Below the pieces are notes generated by a model. That model was not told the DNA's origin. It saw only the letters and a list, made by a program, of their open reading frames with translations, and did no database searches. A DNA stretch of 64,000 bases, from positions 1-64,000 of the forward strand of contig CAMXPV010000007.1 in NCBI GenBank assembly GCA_947245585.1. Reading direction: 5' to 3'. Shown here piece after piece: positions 25,978 to 34,345 of the stretch; within the stretch, counting starts at the first letter, position 1, and each line of letters starts with the position of its first letter. The translations under genes and the position numbers were made by a program. Source of the stretch: an uncultured Lachnospiraceae bacterium. GTDB taxonomy: Bacteria > Bacillota > Clostridia > Lachnospirales > Lachnospiraceae.

Positions 25978-26865
25978 TTAACACCTTTGTGCAGAAGTCA
26001 TATCGCAGTGTATTTCTTTTGACTTCCATTCATACTGCATCCCTTCCGGGAAATTGAAAAATCCCGGTTGTTTTCCATGATTTCTTCCCGCACTGTAATA
26101 AACATCCAAAATCCCTTTCAACAAAAACTGAAGTCCGAGATGCTCCTCCTTGTCCCGATGAATATACATCTGGTACTCCGCCCGCTCATCACTCCTTTTA
26201 TCCCTTAACCCCGTTCCCGGTTTATGACACTTATGTATAGTCCATTCCGACAAATTACCGACAAAACATGGTAAAGCCTCGTAACAGACCGGTTTTTTCA
26301 CAAAGGCATCATTGATTTTCCTTTCTATCATATTGGCACGTGTCATATCCTTTTTGCCAAGCTCGTCTTCCATACCCACTAAAGCAAGAAACGGCCCCTT
26401 TCTCCCTTTTAGCGAACATAATTCTGCCGCCCGCTTCAATGCTCCAATTTCTCCGACAATCTCTTTTGTACGTAAAGTCTTCTTAACCGATATTATACCA
26501 AGCACTCCCTCCGGCAAAACCACCGCCGTGTCTTCAAATCTTTGATAAACCGGATAATTTTGCACATCATATACAATCAAATCCAACTGGGAAGAATGTT
26601 GATCCTCATCATTTTTTCTTGCTTTTCCAGACATACCGCTTTCCACTCCCGAACGCAGAATGAAACCCGTTAAAATCTCAACGCCCTCTGGCAGAAATTT
26701 CTTTAAAGTCTCTTTCAAAATACTTTCAATATAGCGTCCGTCCTCACCTCTGTGCGCCGCCCCTTTACCCTTAGATGCCGGAATCAACGTTTCAAATTGT
26801 TTGTATTTTTCCAAAATCGACTTCATTTCATATGACCAATAATCTTCAATGCGCTTACCACCCAT
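25978..26865 (-). CDS. DUF6602-like protein, possible nuclease-fold accessory
   Basis: A 295-aa soluble protein resembling the DUF6602 group. Visible are an AAHRGEDGRYIESILKETL helix (residues ~36-54), a KFLPEGVEILTGFILR segment, SSQLDLIVYD (about 91-100), then PEGVLGIISVKKTL. In a PD-(D/E)xK-type reading the aspartate of LDLIVYD and the lysine of SVK are kept, but the acidic residue before the lysine is serine, so activity is doubtful. It starts 5 bases after the reverse transcriptase gene and is the last gene of that operon. Its role as effector, effector partner or regulator of a retron-like system is inferred from this linkage. Confidence 0.6.
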   Translation of the reverse strand: MGGKRIEDYWSYEMKSILEKYKQFETLIPASKGKGAAHRGEDGRYIESILKETLKKFLPEGVEILTGFILRSGVESGMSGKARKNDEDQHSSQLDLIVYDVQNYPVYQRFEDTAVVLPEGVLGIISVKKTLRTKEIVGEIGALKRAAELCSLKGRKGPFLALVGMEDELGKKDMTRANMIERKINDAFVKKPVCYEALPCFVGNLSEWTIHKCHKPGTGLRDKRSDERAEYQMYIHRDKEEHLGLQFLLKGILDVYYSAGRNHGKQPGFFNFPEGMQYEWKSKEIHCDMTSAQRC

Positions 26866-26870
26866 ATGTA

Positions 26871-28013
26871 TTACTCCTCTATCGTTTTTGACTCATATTT
26901 CTCCAATTCCTTCAGCAACAGCTCGATGTGCTCTAAAAAGCGGCGAATCTTCTTATCTACGCTGTCCTTGCCGTCCCCCGTCTGCAATACGGCAATCAGC
27001 CACGAACGATAACCGCAAAGGTATTGAATCAATTTTGCTACCGAATCAAAAATTATTTTTTCAGAATGATTTTGCAAATCAAGGCTGCTTAAATCCTGCA
27101 ATATCTTTTTCAAAACATTCTCCCTGTCCGGCGCCGTAGGAGACGGAAAAAGATTACGATCTATCCTGTATTGTTCTGAACTCTTATCACGAAAAAAATA
27201 GAGAATCCGACGAATATTTTGCAGCTTTTTTCTGGATAAATGCAGCTTATTATCCAAAACATAGCCGTTCAGCACTACTTTTTCTCTTCCCATGACTGTT
27301 TTCTGCTTATTAATCAGGAACCCGTTTTCCTTTAAAATTCTTCTTATCATACGAAGAAAATTCAGGTTCTCTTCGAAATCGAAGCAATTAGAGCTAAAGA
27401 GCAGATCGTCGGCATATCGGGTATAACAAATGACCATCCTTTCTCCCTGTTTCAATTCCGAATCGTAATTTTGCCTGCGCCCTTCTTCAATCGTCTGGCA
27501 ATATTTTAAAATTCTTTGATCGACCCTACGGAAAAGAACATTGGAAAGCACCGGCGACGTACAGATTCCCTGCGGCAATTTGTCATGCAGTGTACACAAT
27601 TGTATCACGTCAAAACGTGCAAGATCATTTTCGATATGTTCCTGTAAAACAGTATCTAGCAATTCTAGGGAAAAAGAGGGAAAGAAATTTTCGATATCCA
27701 GTCTCATAAAAAAAGATTTTCCCAGATGCGGTCCCAAAAAAGTTTGATAATTTTTTCCTTTTACAAAGCCGTGTGCCGGTGTAGCAACAGGAAGCTTACA
27801 CAAAAAATTCTGATACAAGTTTTTCTGTACCCATACCAGTTTTTTGCCTTCATCATTTTTCACCGGCGTATGAATCTCCCTCATTCCATTCTTTTTAGGT
27901 ATTTCAAAAGATTCATATAACGAGTCCCTGTTTCTTATAAGCGACTCAATATTCTCCTGCCGGCTTTTCACTATCACATTAAGGAAATATTGATAATCAT
28001 ATATTTTCATCAT
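26871..28013 (-). CDS. Retron-like reverse transcriptase
   Basis: A 380-aa reverse transcriptase. Motif A is RLDIENFFPSF (Asp106), motif B-like QGICTSPVLSN (148-158), and the catalytic YADD is at 200-203 (YTRYADDLLFSS). AHGFVKGKN (80-88) is as in retron RTs, but the following NAxxH motif is only partly kept (TFLGPH, His96), and the thumb VTG motif reads LNG (248-250), followed by a basic KLHLSRKKLQNIRR segment that may bind the RNA. There is no maturase, integrase or endonuclease domain, arguing against a group II intron. It starts with tandem ATGs and a weak ribosome-binding site, 16 bases after the a2 arm of the predicted RNA. Confidence 0.85.
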   Translation of the reverse strand: MMKIYDYQYFLNVIVKSRQENIESLIRNRDSLYESFEIPKKNGMREIHTPVKNDEGKKLVWVQKNLYQNFLCKLPVATPAHGFVKGKNYQTFLGPHLGKSFFMRLDIENFFPSFSLELLDTVLQEHIENDLARFDVIQLCTLHDKLPQGICTSPVLSNVLFRRVDQRILKYCQTIEEGRRQNYDSELKQGERMVICYTRYADDLLFSSNCFDFEENLNFLRMIRRILKENGFLINKQKTVMGREKVVLNGYVLDNKLHLSRKKLQNIRRILYFFRDKSSEQYRIDRNLFPSPTAPDRENVLKKILQDLSSLDLQNHSEKIIFDSVAKLIQYLCGYRSWLIAVLQTGDGKDSVDKKIRRFLEHIELLLKELEKYESKTIEE

Positions 28014-28028
28014 TTGTTACCAAAAAAA

Positions 28029-28208
28029 GAGCAAGCACACCTTGAAATTTCCATCAGGGAATTATTCAGTCCGAAGGATCATTCTAATCCATCGATCGAT
28101 AAAAATTATTTATCTCTCAAAGCTACCCATATCCCATGGATTACCGATATTTCCATATCGTCTCATGAGTTTGTGATATAACGTTACACACAAAATTACT
28201 GCTTGCTC
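28029..28208 (-). ncRNA. Candidate retron msr-msd RNA
   Basis: The segment between the ATPase and RT genes is bounded by a perfect 9-bp inverted repeat: GAGCAAGCA (28200-28208, minus strand) and TGCTTGCTC (28029-28037). A G follows the first arm at once, the position of the branching guanosine in retrons. Inside are TTTGTG/CACAAA (28170-28175 with 28189-28194), a 6-bp stem with a GGAA loop (28145-28160), GATAAA/TTTATC (28098-28114), and a longer imperfect stem near 28044-28072. The 5' arm overlaps the last ATPase codons, so the RNA would be cut from or made on the operon transcript. No cDNA evidence is available. Confidence 0.6.
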
Positions 28209-30232
28209 AATGTTAGTTTACCACTATTTTTCCCTATTGTCATCTCTAATTTGTCTAATAAAGCATATAATTCTACAAAATCCCCTTCTACCTGCCTTCT
28301 GATATATTCCCTATGATTACCCTGTTCTATCCACTTTCGGAATTGTTGAAAGTTATCTATATCCGCAGATTCATCTAGCCATTTCACCAGTTTCAAAAAA
28401 TAATACTCCAACCACTTACTCACCCATCCGCTTGTCTTTTTTACTAGGTTCATATTTTCCAAAAATTCATCATAAATAGCCGCATTCTCCTCCCCAATTT
28501 TCTTTTTTGAAAGCAGAAAATCACTTTTTCCACAAAAAATCAGCCGCAAATAATTTAACTGCTGATTCCTTTCTTTCTTTAAAAAAGGGAACTCCTCCAA
28601 CATCTGGGCAAAATCAAAAGGATATCTATTTTCCCTTGTAAAATCAATAAAACAATCCAGATTTTTATTAGTGATAAGCGCCCCTTCCACCGTATTACGC
28701 CATAAATGCACGCAATAATTTTCATAATAATCTATTACTAGCTCTAATAAAATATTGAAATTTCCATCTTCGCAACTGAAAAAAGGATACTGAAAAAAGA
28801 AGCTACATTTTTCACACATGCTCTTAATACGTTTTCTAAGATACAGCGTCTCTCTTCTTTTCTTCCCATAATGATAAATCTCTTTTTCAATCGGATAATC
28901 TTCTTTGAGTTCCTTAAAAACAAATCTATTTTGACTGTCTTTTTTCACCAATACCTTGTCCATATCCATAACACAAAAACCAGGCACCTGATAATTCCTT
29001 TTCCCCGGCGCAGTCAGATTATAGATGACATGATTGCTCATACCACTGACAATCTCTACTTCTTTTAACCGAGGAAAAACCAGCTTGAGATATTTATTTC
29101 TGAATAACTCTAACTCGGTTTCTCCCTCAACGTTTAAAACCATTTTGGAGAAGCAGCTGTTCGTATAGGCCTCCGTGATAACTGCCCGCTCTCTGGCCTC
29201 CTCTTTTTCCAACGAACGCACACGCTTTATTTTCGTATATTGTCCGCTTAACACGATATGATAGATGTTATAATTTTCTTCCTCAGACTGTAGCAATGCT
29301 TTCACACATCTTGACGAATGCGTCGCTATAAAAAACTGCAAATTATCTGAAATCTCAAAAATTTTATCGAGCAGCGAATCGATCAGCAAATAATGAAGAC
29401 TGATCTCCGGTTCATCAAGAACAATAATCGGCTCTTTTAATTTATAGCGCTTCAACATATATAATATATCCATCAAAAAAACCGTATAATTATACGCATT
29501 GGTTCCATTCGAACATTCCTTCAGACTGCGCTCCCCATATTGGAACATCTGTCCACCCACCGCAATTTTCGCAATTACTTCCCCAAGCTGTCTTGATGTC
29601 AATTTTTTTACATTGATACTTTTTTCTTCTAACAATCTGCCCAAATGTTCCAAACGGCCGTTTGTGGATGCATAGTCGTCTTTGATTTTCTCCTTTATAT
29701 CGTTTTGCAGTCTTTCAGAATCCTCATTTCGCAGCTTTACCAGATCCCCGATCAGTTCCCACAGATTTCTCCAGTCAGTAAGCATAATCTGACGGGAATC
29801 CACAACATAGATTGGAAAGAGAAACGAAACGATCTGACGGATATTATAGCTCTGGTTCCACATAGTCCGTTTTCCTTTTCTCTTTATCATTTCCAAAACA
29901 ACTTCATCATTCTTTGCAATCGCTAATATTTTCCGATAGTAATTCTCATATTCATTAGCCTCAGCATTCTGGTTATGATGCACCTTTTTCAAGATATCCT
30001 TCAAATCATAAGTAATCCGGATACACACTTCGTTCCGCAGCGGATTGTTAGCATCAAAAATATTCTCTTCCCTCTGCTCTGTCGTCAGACTTGTATAAAA
30101 CAGATTCAGTGCCGAAAGAATATTAGATTTCCCGCTTCCATTTGCCCCTATAAAAGCCGTTATCTGCTCCGCCTCTAACTTCATATCATCTATGGAACGA
30201 TATCCCCTTATTTCCAGTCTTTTTATTGCCAT
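28196..30232 (-). CDS. OLD-like ATPase with TOPRIM nuclease domain
   Basis: A 678-aa protein of the OLD class (overcoming lysogenization defect). It has an N-terminal ABC/SMC-type ATPase with Walker A GANGSGKS (29-36), Walker B IIVLDEPE (~270-277) and a FFIATHSSRC switch, then a TOPRIM domain with VEGETE (368-373) and DMDK (423-426). The remaining ~230 residues are lysine/tyrosine rich and unassigned. OLD proteins are ATP-dependent nucleases found in phage-defence systems, including Gabija and some retrons. It is the first gene of the operon ATPase, RNA, RT, DUF6602-like. Only 53 bases separate it from the upstream gene and no clear promoter is visible there. Confidence 0.82.
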   Translation of the reverse strand: MAIKRLEIRGYRSIDDMKLEAEQITAFIGANGSGKSNILSALNLFYTSLTTEQREENIFDANNPLRNEVCIRITYDLKDILKKVHHNQNAEANEYENYYRKILAIAKNDEVVLEMIKRKGKRTMWNQSYNIRQIVSFLFPIYVVDSRQIMLTDWRNLWELIGDLVKLRNEDSERLQNDIKEKIKDDYASTNGRLEHLGRLLEEKSINVKKLTSRQLGEVIAKIAVGGQMFQYGERSLKECSNGTNAYNYTVFLMDILYMLKRYKLKEPIIVLDEPEISLHYLLIDSLLDKIFEISDNLQFFIATHSSRCVKALLQSEEENYNIYHIVLSGQYTKIKRVRSLEKEEARERAVITEAYTNSCFSKMVLNVEGETELELFRNKYLKLVFPRLKEVEIVSGMSNHVIYNLTAPGKRNYQVPGFCVMDMDKVLVKKDSQNRFVFKELKEDYPIEKEIYHYGKKRRETLYLRKRIKSMCEKCSFFFQYPFFSCEDGNFNILLELVIDYYENYCVHLWRNTVEGALITNKNLDCFIDFTRENRYPFDFAQMLEEFPFLKKERNQQLNYLRLIFCGKSDFLLSKKKIGEENAAIYDEFLENMNLVKKTSGWVSKWLEYYFLKLVKWLDESADIDNFQQFRKWIEQGNHREYIRRQVEGDFVELYALLDKLEMTIGKNSGKLTLSKQ

Positions 30233-30285
30233 GTGTACCTATCACCCACCTTCTTCTTTTGCAATAATTACGGCACTTACTGCTT

Positions 30286-31878
30286 CTACAACCCATAACT
30301 TCCTCCCACTCCCGCATCCTCCCACGAGGTAACGTCCCGCTCAGCCTTTCGCCAGAAGTCCTTAACGTTGTTGTCCCAAATCACATTTTCATAATAAAAG
30401 CAGCTTCCAAACGTATCATAATGATAATTAATCGTCACAATATCATTTTCCCAATGAATGATCTCTCCGACCGTATACCCTTTCGCTTCGATCTCCTCTA
30501 TGATATCCGTTTCACTAAGCTTTGCAAACGCCTCCCCGGAAATGATCTCTCCCCCGTATGCCTCCAACTGGTCACTCTCTGTATTGTAATGATAAAAATA
30601 GGGTTTCCATGTATGCCCAAGCCAAATGTCTAGATCAAGTTCCACATCTATGTCGTTCTCCCAATCATACGCATCCACCCAGACCTCAAACTCGTCCCCG
30701 CCTCGGTACGACACCTCTCCGGTTTGCAATAAACCGCTTTCTTCTACCGGCTCTCCATCTCGTACCGTCCATAATTCGCTGACGTTTACCGTTGTATACT
30801 GATCCGTATCAAAGAAGAGATATTTTCTACCACTTGAAAATTCCATCTTTCCGTCTATCATGCGGTAACCGTAGTCGTTATCCCGCACTAGCTCACAGCG
30901 GTCCGCACTGGCAAAGTAGAGCCTGCCCTCATAAACGCCGCCAGACACCCAGTCATATTCGGAATCCATCCTGTCCCCGACAAGCATAAACGCTTCATAA
31001 CTACCGTCGTCATCATAATCGTCATAATCAAGCAATAAAATATCGCTCTCCTGCGCCCCTGCTTTGAGCAGCATGTTTTGCTTCAGCACTTCCTCCTGTG
31101 TCAAAGTCAGGCTTTCCAGTTCTTCCTGTAAAGCCTCCCGTATATTGGTTCTCGGCAACATCCGGCAGTCACTGTATCGTATACTCTTACATCCGTCTGT
31201 GCTCCATTTCTCTAAAATCTCTCGGTATTGTTCCTCTGACACTTCTTTCTCGTCTACCCAATAGGTAAATTCTTCTCCCATAATCCCCTCTGAACACATA
31301 TCGTAGCTTTGCAAGACTACTGCCTGATTTTCCTCAAGCTGATATACCCAGTTGTGATAATTACCCTGTGTTGCATAGTTATCCATTATGAGCCCTTCCT
31401 TTTCCCGATAGCTCATTTCGCCCCACTCGCCATATTCTCCAAGCAAGACCACCTCTCCATCCTGAAACCGATAAACAAACGCACCCTGTCCGTGCGCCCA
31501 TCCCTCTGTCAAGGCCAATTCCGGAACATCGTCATTATCCAAATAAAATAAGGCAAATTGGAGTCCCCGCTCATCCGTCCTTTGCGGCTCGTATTCCTCC
31601 AAAAACGCGGCGTACCCATCCAATGCCGCCGCCTGCTCCGTATCCTGATCGTCTTCCGCGTCTGCGTCTGTCAGTTCCGCACCTCGCCCGCTTTCCGCGT
31701 CTGCTTCTGTCAGTTCCGCCGTTTCCAAGCTCTCATCATCTTCCGGCACGGGTTTTGCCGCCTTGTCCTCTATCCGCCTCTCTGCCTGAAAAGCGTCCAT
31801 ATTTGTCTGATCCACACCGCAGACTGCAAACAGGACGCAGATCACTATCACTGTACTCAGTATCCGTCTTGTTTTCAT
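30286..31878 (-). CDS. Exported protein, copy 1 of a paralogous pair
   Basis: A 530-aa protein with an N-terminal export signal (RRILSTVIVICVLFAVCG). A cysteine follows the hydrophobic core, but the preceding FAV is a poor lipobox. An acidic, repetitive linker (ELTEADAESGRGAELTDADA, residues ~54-85) precedes a YAAFLEEYEP helix and an ALFYLDNDDVPELAL segment, typical of secreted Lachnospiraceae proteins of unknown role. The C-terminus ends DAGVGGSYGL. Copy 2 at 32742-34328 matches along its whole length, and a toxin-antitoxin pair lies between them. No enzymatic motif is visible. Confidence 0.65.
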   Translation of the reverse strand: MKTRRILSTVIVICVLFAVCGVDQTNMDAFQAERRIEDKAAKPVPEDDESLETAELTEADAESGRGAELTDADAEDDQDTEQAAALDGYAAFLEEYEPQRTDERGLQFALFYLDNDDVPELALTEGWAHGQGAFVYRFQDGEVVLLGEYGEWGEMSYREKEGLIMDNYATQGNYHNWVYQLEENQAVVLQSYDMCSEGIMGEEFTYWVDEKEVSEEQYREILEKWSTDGCKSIRYSDCRMLPRTNIREALQEELESLTLTQEEVLKQNMLLKAGAQESDILLLDYDDYDDDGSYEAFMLVGDRMDSEYDWVSGGVYEGRLYFASADRCELVRDNDYGYRMIDGKMEFSSGRKYLFFDTDQYTTVNVSELWTVRDGEPVEESGLLQTGEVSYRGGDEFEVWVDAYDWENDIDVELDLDIWLGHTWKPYFYHYNTESDQLEAYGGEIISGEAFAKLSETDIIEEIEAKGYTVGEIIHWENDIVTINYHYDTFGSCFYYENVIWDNNVKDFWRKAERDVTSWEDAGVGGSYGL

Positions 31879-31918
31879 AACATATATGCCTCTGATTCTT
31901 TTGAAACGGTCTTATTCT

Positions 31919-32284
31919 TTATTGGCTGTTTCTTTTTTCCATAGGAACTACTGCTAACGTCTTTCCCAAGGGAGCCAATACCTTTAAGATCGTATCTAAC
32001 TGCGGGCTTGTAATCCCTTTTTCCATCCTTGCAATAACAGGCTGTTTTACCCCGCTTAACTCTTCCAATTTTTTTTGGCTTATCCCCTTTTCCTGTCTTG
32101 CCTTTATCAATTCTCCAATAATAGACACCCGCAGTTCACTCTCCGCTATTTCATCTGGCGTAAGAATATTTTCCATAAATTCCAGAACATTTCCGCCGAC
32201 AGCTTCCGATCCCCGTTCGTTCAAATCAGCCAGATTCTCCTTCGCCTGTATGATAGCTTGTGAATATTCTTTATTCATTCTCAT
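31919..32284 (-). CDS. HigA-type antitoxin, XRE family
   Basis: A 121-aa protein with a C-terminal helix-turn-helix ([34 protein letters not shown], residues ~54-87) and an N-terminal helical part that likely wraps the toxin. Its ATG overlaps the end of the toxin gene by 14 bases, so translation is coupled, and the toxin-first order is typical of HigBA modules. It should neutralise the RelE-fold partner and repress the promoter at 32663-32691. The gene is complete. Confidence 0.8.
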   Translation of the reverse strand: MRMNKEYSQAIIQAKENLADLNERGSEAVGGNVLEFMENILTPDEIAESELRVSIIGELIKARQEKGISQKKLEELSGVKQPVIARMEKGITSPQLDTILKVLAPLGKTLAVVPMEKRNSQ

Positions 32285-32636
32285 GATGTTTCCTCCTTCT
32301 ATAATCGGTTAAATTTCGTTTCGCCCGCTCTATCTCCTTCTGCGGCGTTTTTTGTGTCCGCTTCATAAAAACATGTAATAGGACAAAGCCGCTGCCGTCC
32401 CATGCCGCAAATAAGACTCTGTCTCTCAATGGCCGTAATTCCCATATCTCTCCGTCAATATGTTTTATATACGGCTCCCCAGCCCTCGTTCCATATTCAC
32501 TAAGTGTTTTTACATAATCCATGATTTTGTTCAGCTTGATCCGGCTGTCTTTATCCTTCTTTGCGGCCAGTCCTGCTATGTACTCTTTTACCGGCTCTTT
32601 TCCGTTCTTATCTTTATAAAAATAAATCTCGTACAA
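32271..32636 (-). CDS. HigB/RelE-type toxin (phage Gp49-like)
   Basis: A 121-aa protein of the Gp49-like/HigB group of ribosome-dependent or RelE-fold mRNA interferases. Family segments are [16 protein letters not shown] at the start, [35 protein letters not shown] and [20 protein letters not shown], containing the basic and aromatic residues expected in the active groove. The start is a TTG at 32636 with AGGAGG 9 bases upstream. It is the first gene of a two-gene toxin-antitoxin operon placed between two paralogous exported-protein genes. Confidence 0.82.
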   Translation of the reverse strand: MYEIYFYKDKNGKEPVKEYIAGLAAKKDKDSRIKLNKIMDYVKTLSEYGTRAGEPYIKHIDGEIWELRPLRDRVLFAAWDGSGFVLLHVFMKRTQKTPQKEIERAKRNLTDYRRRKHHENE

Positions 32637-32662
32637 ATTTAGTTTCCTCCTGCTATAAATAA

Positions 32663-32691
32663 ATTATACCTTAAAGTTATTAAAAGATCAA
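32663..32691 (-). promoter_or_regulatory. Promoter of the toxin-antitoxin operon
   Basis: TTGATC (32686-32691) and a perfect TATAAT (32663-32668) on the minus strand have a 17-base spacer. The -35 box lies within an arm of the hairpin at 32682-32715. Copies of AGTTATT/AATAACT in and beside that hairpin could be antitoxin binding sites. Confidence 0.65.
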
Positions 32692-32715
32692 TAACTCAAA
32701 AGTTATTGATCTTTT
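32682..32715. terminator. 15-bp perfect hairpin after exported-protein copy 2
   Basis: Bases 32682-32696 pair perfectly with 32701-32715 around a CAAA loop. Both strands end the stem in TTTT, so it can terminate transcription either way. It lies 26 bases downstream of the stop of the gene at 32742-34328. Confidence 0.75.
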
Positions 32716-32741
32716 CTATGTTGAAGTAAGATTTACTGATT

Positions 32742-34328
32742 TTACAGCCCGTAGCTTCCTCCCACTCCCGCACTCTCCCAAGAAGACGCCTTTCTCCCGT
32801 CCTCTCGCCAGAAATCCTTGGCGTTATTATCCCAAATCACATTATCGTAAATATATTCTACCTCCGAATCGTCCTCGCCCCAAAAAGATACATAATGATA
32901 GTTGATCGTCACAATACCGTTTTCCCAATAAATGATCTCCCCCACCGTATACCCTTTTGCTTCGATCTCCGCTATGATAGTCGTTTCACTGAGTTCGGAA
33001 AATTTCTCCCTGGAAATGAGTTCCCCCGCATAGGCCTCAAGCTGATCACGGCTGTCGTTGTAATGATAGAAATAAGGTTTCCATGTATGCCCTGTCCACA
33101 TGTCATCGCCTTTGCCCAAGCCATCTTTAAGGCAATAATTATCATACGCGTCCACCCAAATTTCAAACTCGTCCCCGCCGCGGTATGACACCTCCCCATG
33201 CTGTAAAAGCCTGCCTTCCTCTACCGGCTTCCCGTCCCTCACTGTCCAAACTTCACTGATATTTGCCGTAAAGACGTAGTCCATATCAAAAAACAGATAC
33301 TTTCTTGATCCGAAATCCATTTTCCCGTCCATGGCACGATAACCGCCATGGGTATTCAGCCCAAGTGTGCAGCCGTCCGCTCCCGCAAAGCAAAGCGTCT
33401 CTTCGTTATAATATACATTTCCGTCCTCACCCTCAAAGATATTCCCGACAATCATAAACGCCTCATATCTGCCGTCCCCGTCATAATCATCATAATCAAA
33501 CAATAAAATGTTGTCTTCATGCGCGCCTGTTGCAAGCAGCAAATTTTCCTTCAGCGCTTCCTTCTGTGTCGAAATCACATTTTCCAGTTCTTCCTGCAAT
33601 TCCTCCCGTATCCTGGTTTCCGAAAGTGTCCGGCACCTATCATAAGTAATCTCTTTGTAATCTTCCTCATACCATTCATTTTGAACCTTTTGGTATTGCT
33701 CCCACGACACCTCTTTTCCATCTACCATATAGACAGAGCCAAGCCATTCCCCTTCCGTTTCCGAAGTTTCAGCCCTTTTACTAAAGCTTTGCAAAAGCGT
33801 AACCTGATTGCCCTCAATCTGATATACATAATCATAACCATCGCCGAAGCTGTCGTAAGAATCTAATATGATTCCCTCCCTTTCCCGGTAAAACAGTGTG
33901 CCGTACTGCCCGTAGGAACCGACAGGGACTGTCCCTCCCTCTTCAAACCGATAGACAAAAGCATCGCATAAATGCGCATCTCCATTCATCACGACCAACT
34001 CCGGAACCTCATCACCGTCCAGAAATATAAGCGTAAATACGGACGTTTGCTCACCGACGCTCTCTTTTTGCTCCGCCGCATACTCCCTCAAAAACGCAGC
34101 ATACCCATCCAGTACCTCCGACTGTTCCACGCTCTGAACGCTTTCCGTGCCTGCGTCTGTCAGTCCCGCCTCTTCCACTCTTACATCGTCTTCCGGCACG
34201 GATTTTGCCGCCGTGTCTTCTATCCGTCTCTTTAACTGAAAAGCGTCCATATCTGCCTGATCCGCACCACGGACAGCAAACAGGACACAGATCACTACAG
34301 CAATACTCAATATCCGTTCTTTTTTCAT
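32742..34328 (-). CDS. Exported protein, copy 2 of a paralogous pair
   Basis: A 528-aa homologue of the protein at 30286-31878. Shared landmarks are the RILS...VVICVLFAV signal, MDAFQ...RRIEDTAAKSVPEDD, LDGYAAFLREYA, the repeated LLFDYDDYDGDGRYEAFMIVG, EIEAKGYTVGEIIYWENGIV and the identical GVGGSYGL end. The cysteine after the signal core in copy 1 is arginine here (FAVRG), so this copy cannot be lipid-anchored and is presumably secreted. ATG at 34328 has GGAG 8 bases upstream and lies 17 bases after the rsgA stop. The function is unknown. Confidence 0.65.
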   Translation of the reverse strand: MKKERILSIAVVICVLFAVRGADQADMDAFQLKRRIEDTAAKSVPEDDVRVEEAGLTDAGTESVQSVEQSEVLDGYAAFLREYAAEQKESVGEQTSVFTLIFLDGDEVPELVVMNGDAHLCDAFVYRFEEGGTVPVGSYGQYGTLFYREREGIILDSYDSFGDGYDYVYQIEGNQVTLLQSFSKRAETSETEGEWLGSVYMVDGKEVSWEQYQKVQNEWYEEDYKEITYDRCRTLSETRIREELQEELENVISTQKEALKENLLLATGAHEDNILLFDYDDYDGDGRYEAFMIVGNIFEGEDGNVYYNEETLCFAGADGCTLGLNTHGGYRAMDGKMDFGSRKYLFFDMDYVFTANISEVWTVRDGKPVEEGRLLQHGEVSYRGGDEFEIWVDAYDNYCLKDGLGKGDDMWTGHTWKPYFYHYNDSRDQLEAYAGELISREKFSELSETTIIAEIEAKGYTVGEIIYWENGIVTINYHYVSFWGEDDSEVEYIYDNVIWDNNAKDFWREDGRKASSWESAGVGGSYGL

Positions 34329-34345
34329 GGAATGTTCTCCGGCCT

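Noticed and set aside
26871-28013. Group II intron reverse transcriptase
   Set aside because: There is no maturase (X) or endonuclease domain, no intron ribozyme ends are visible, and the gene is fused into a defence-like operon.
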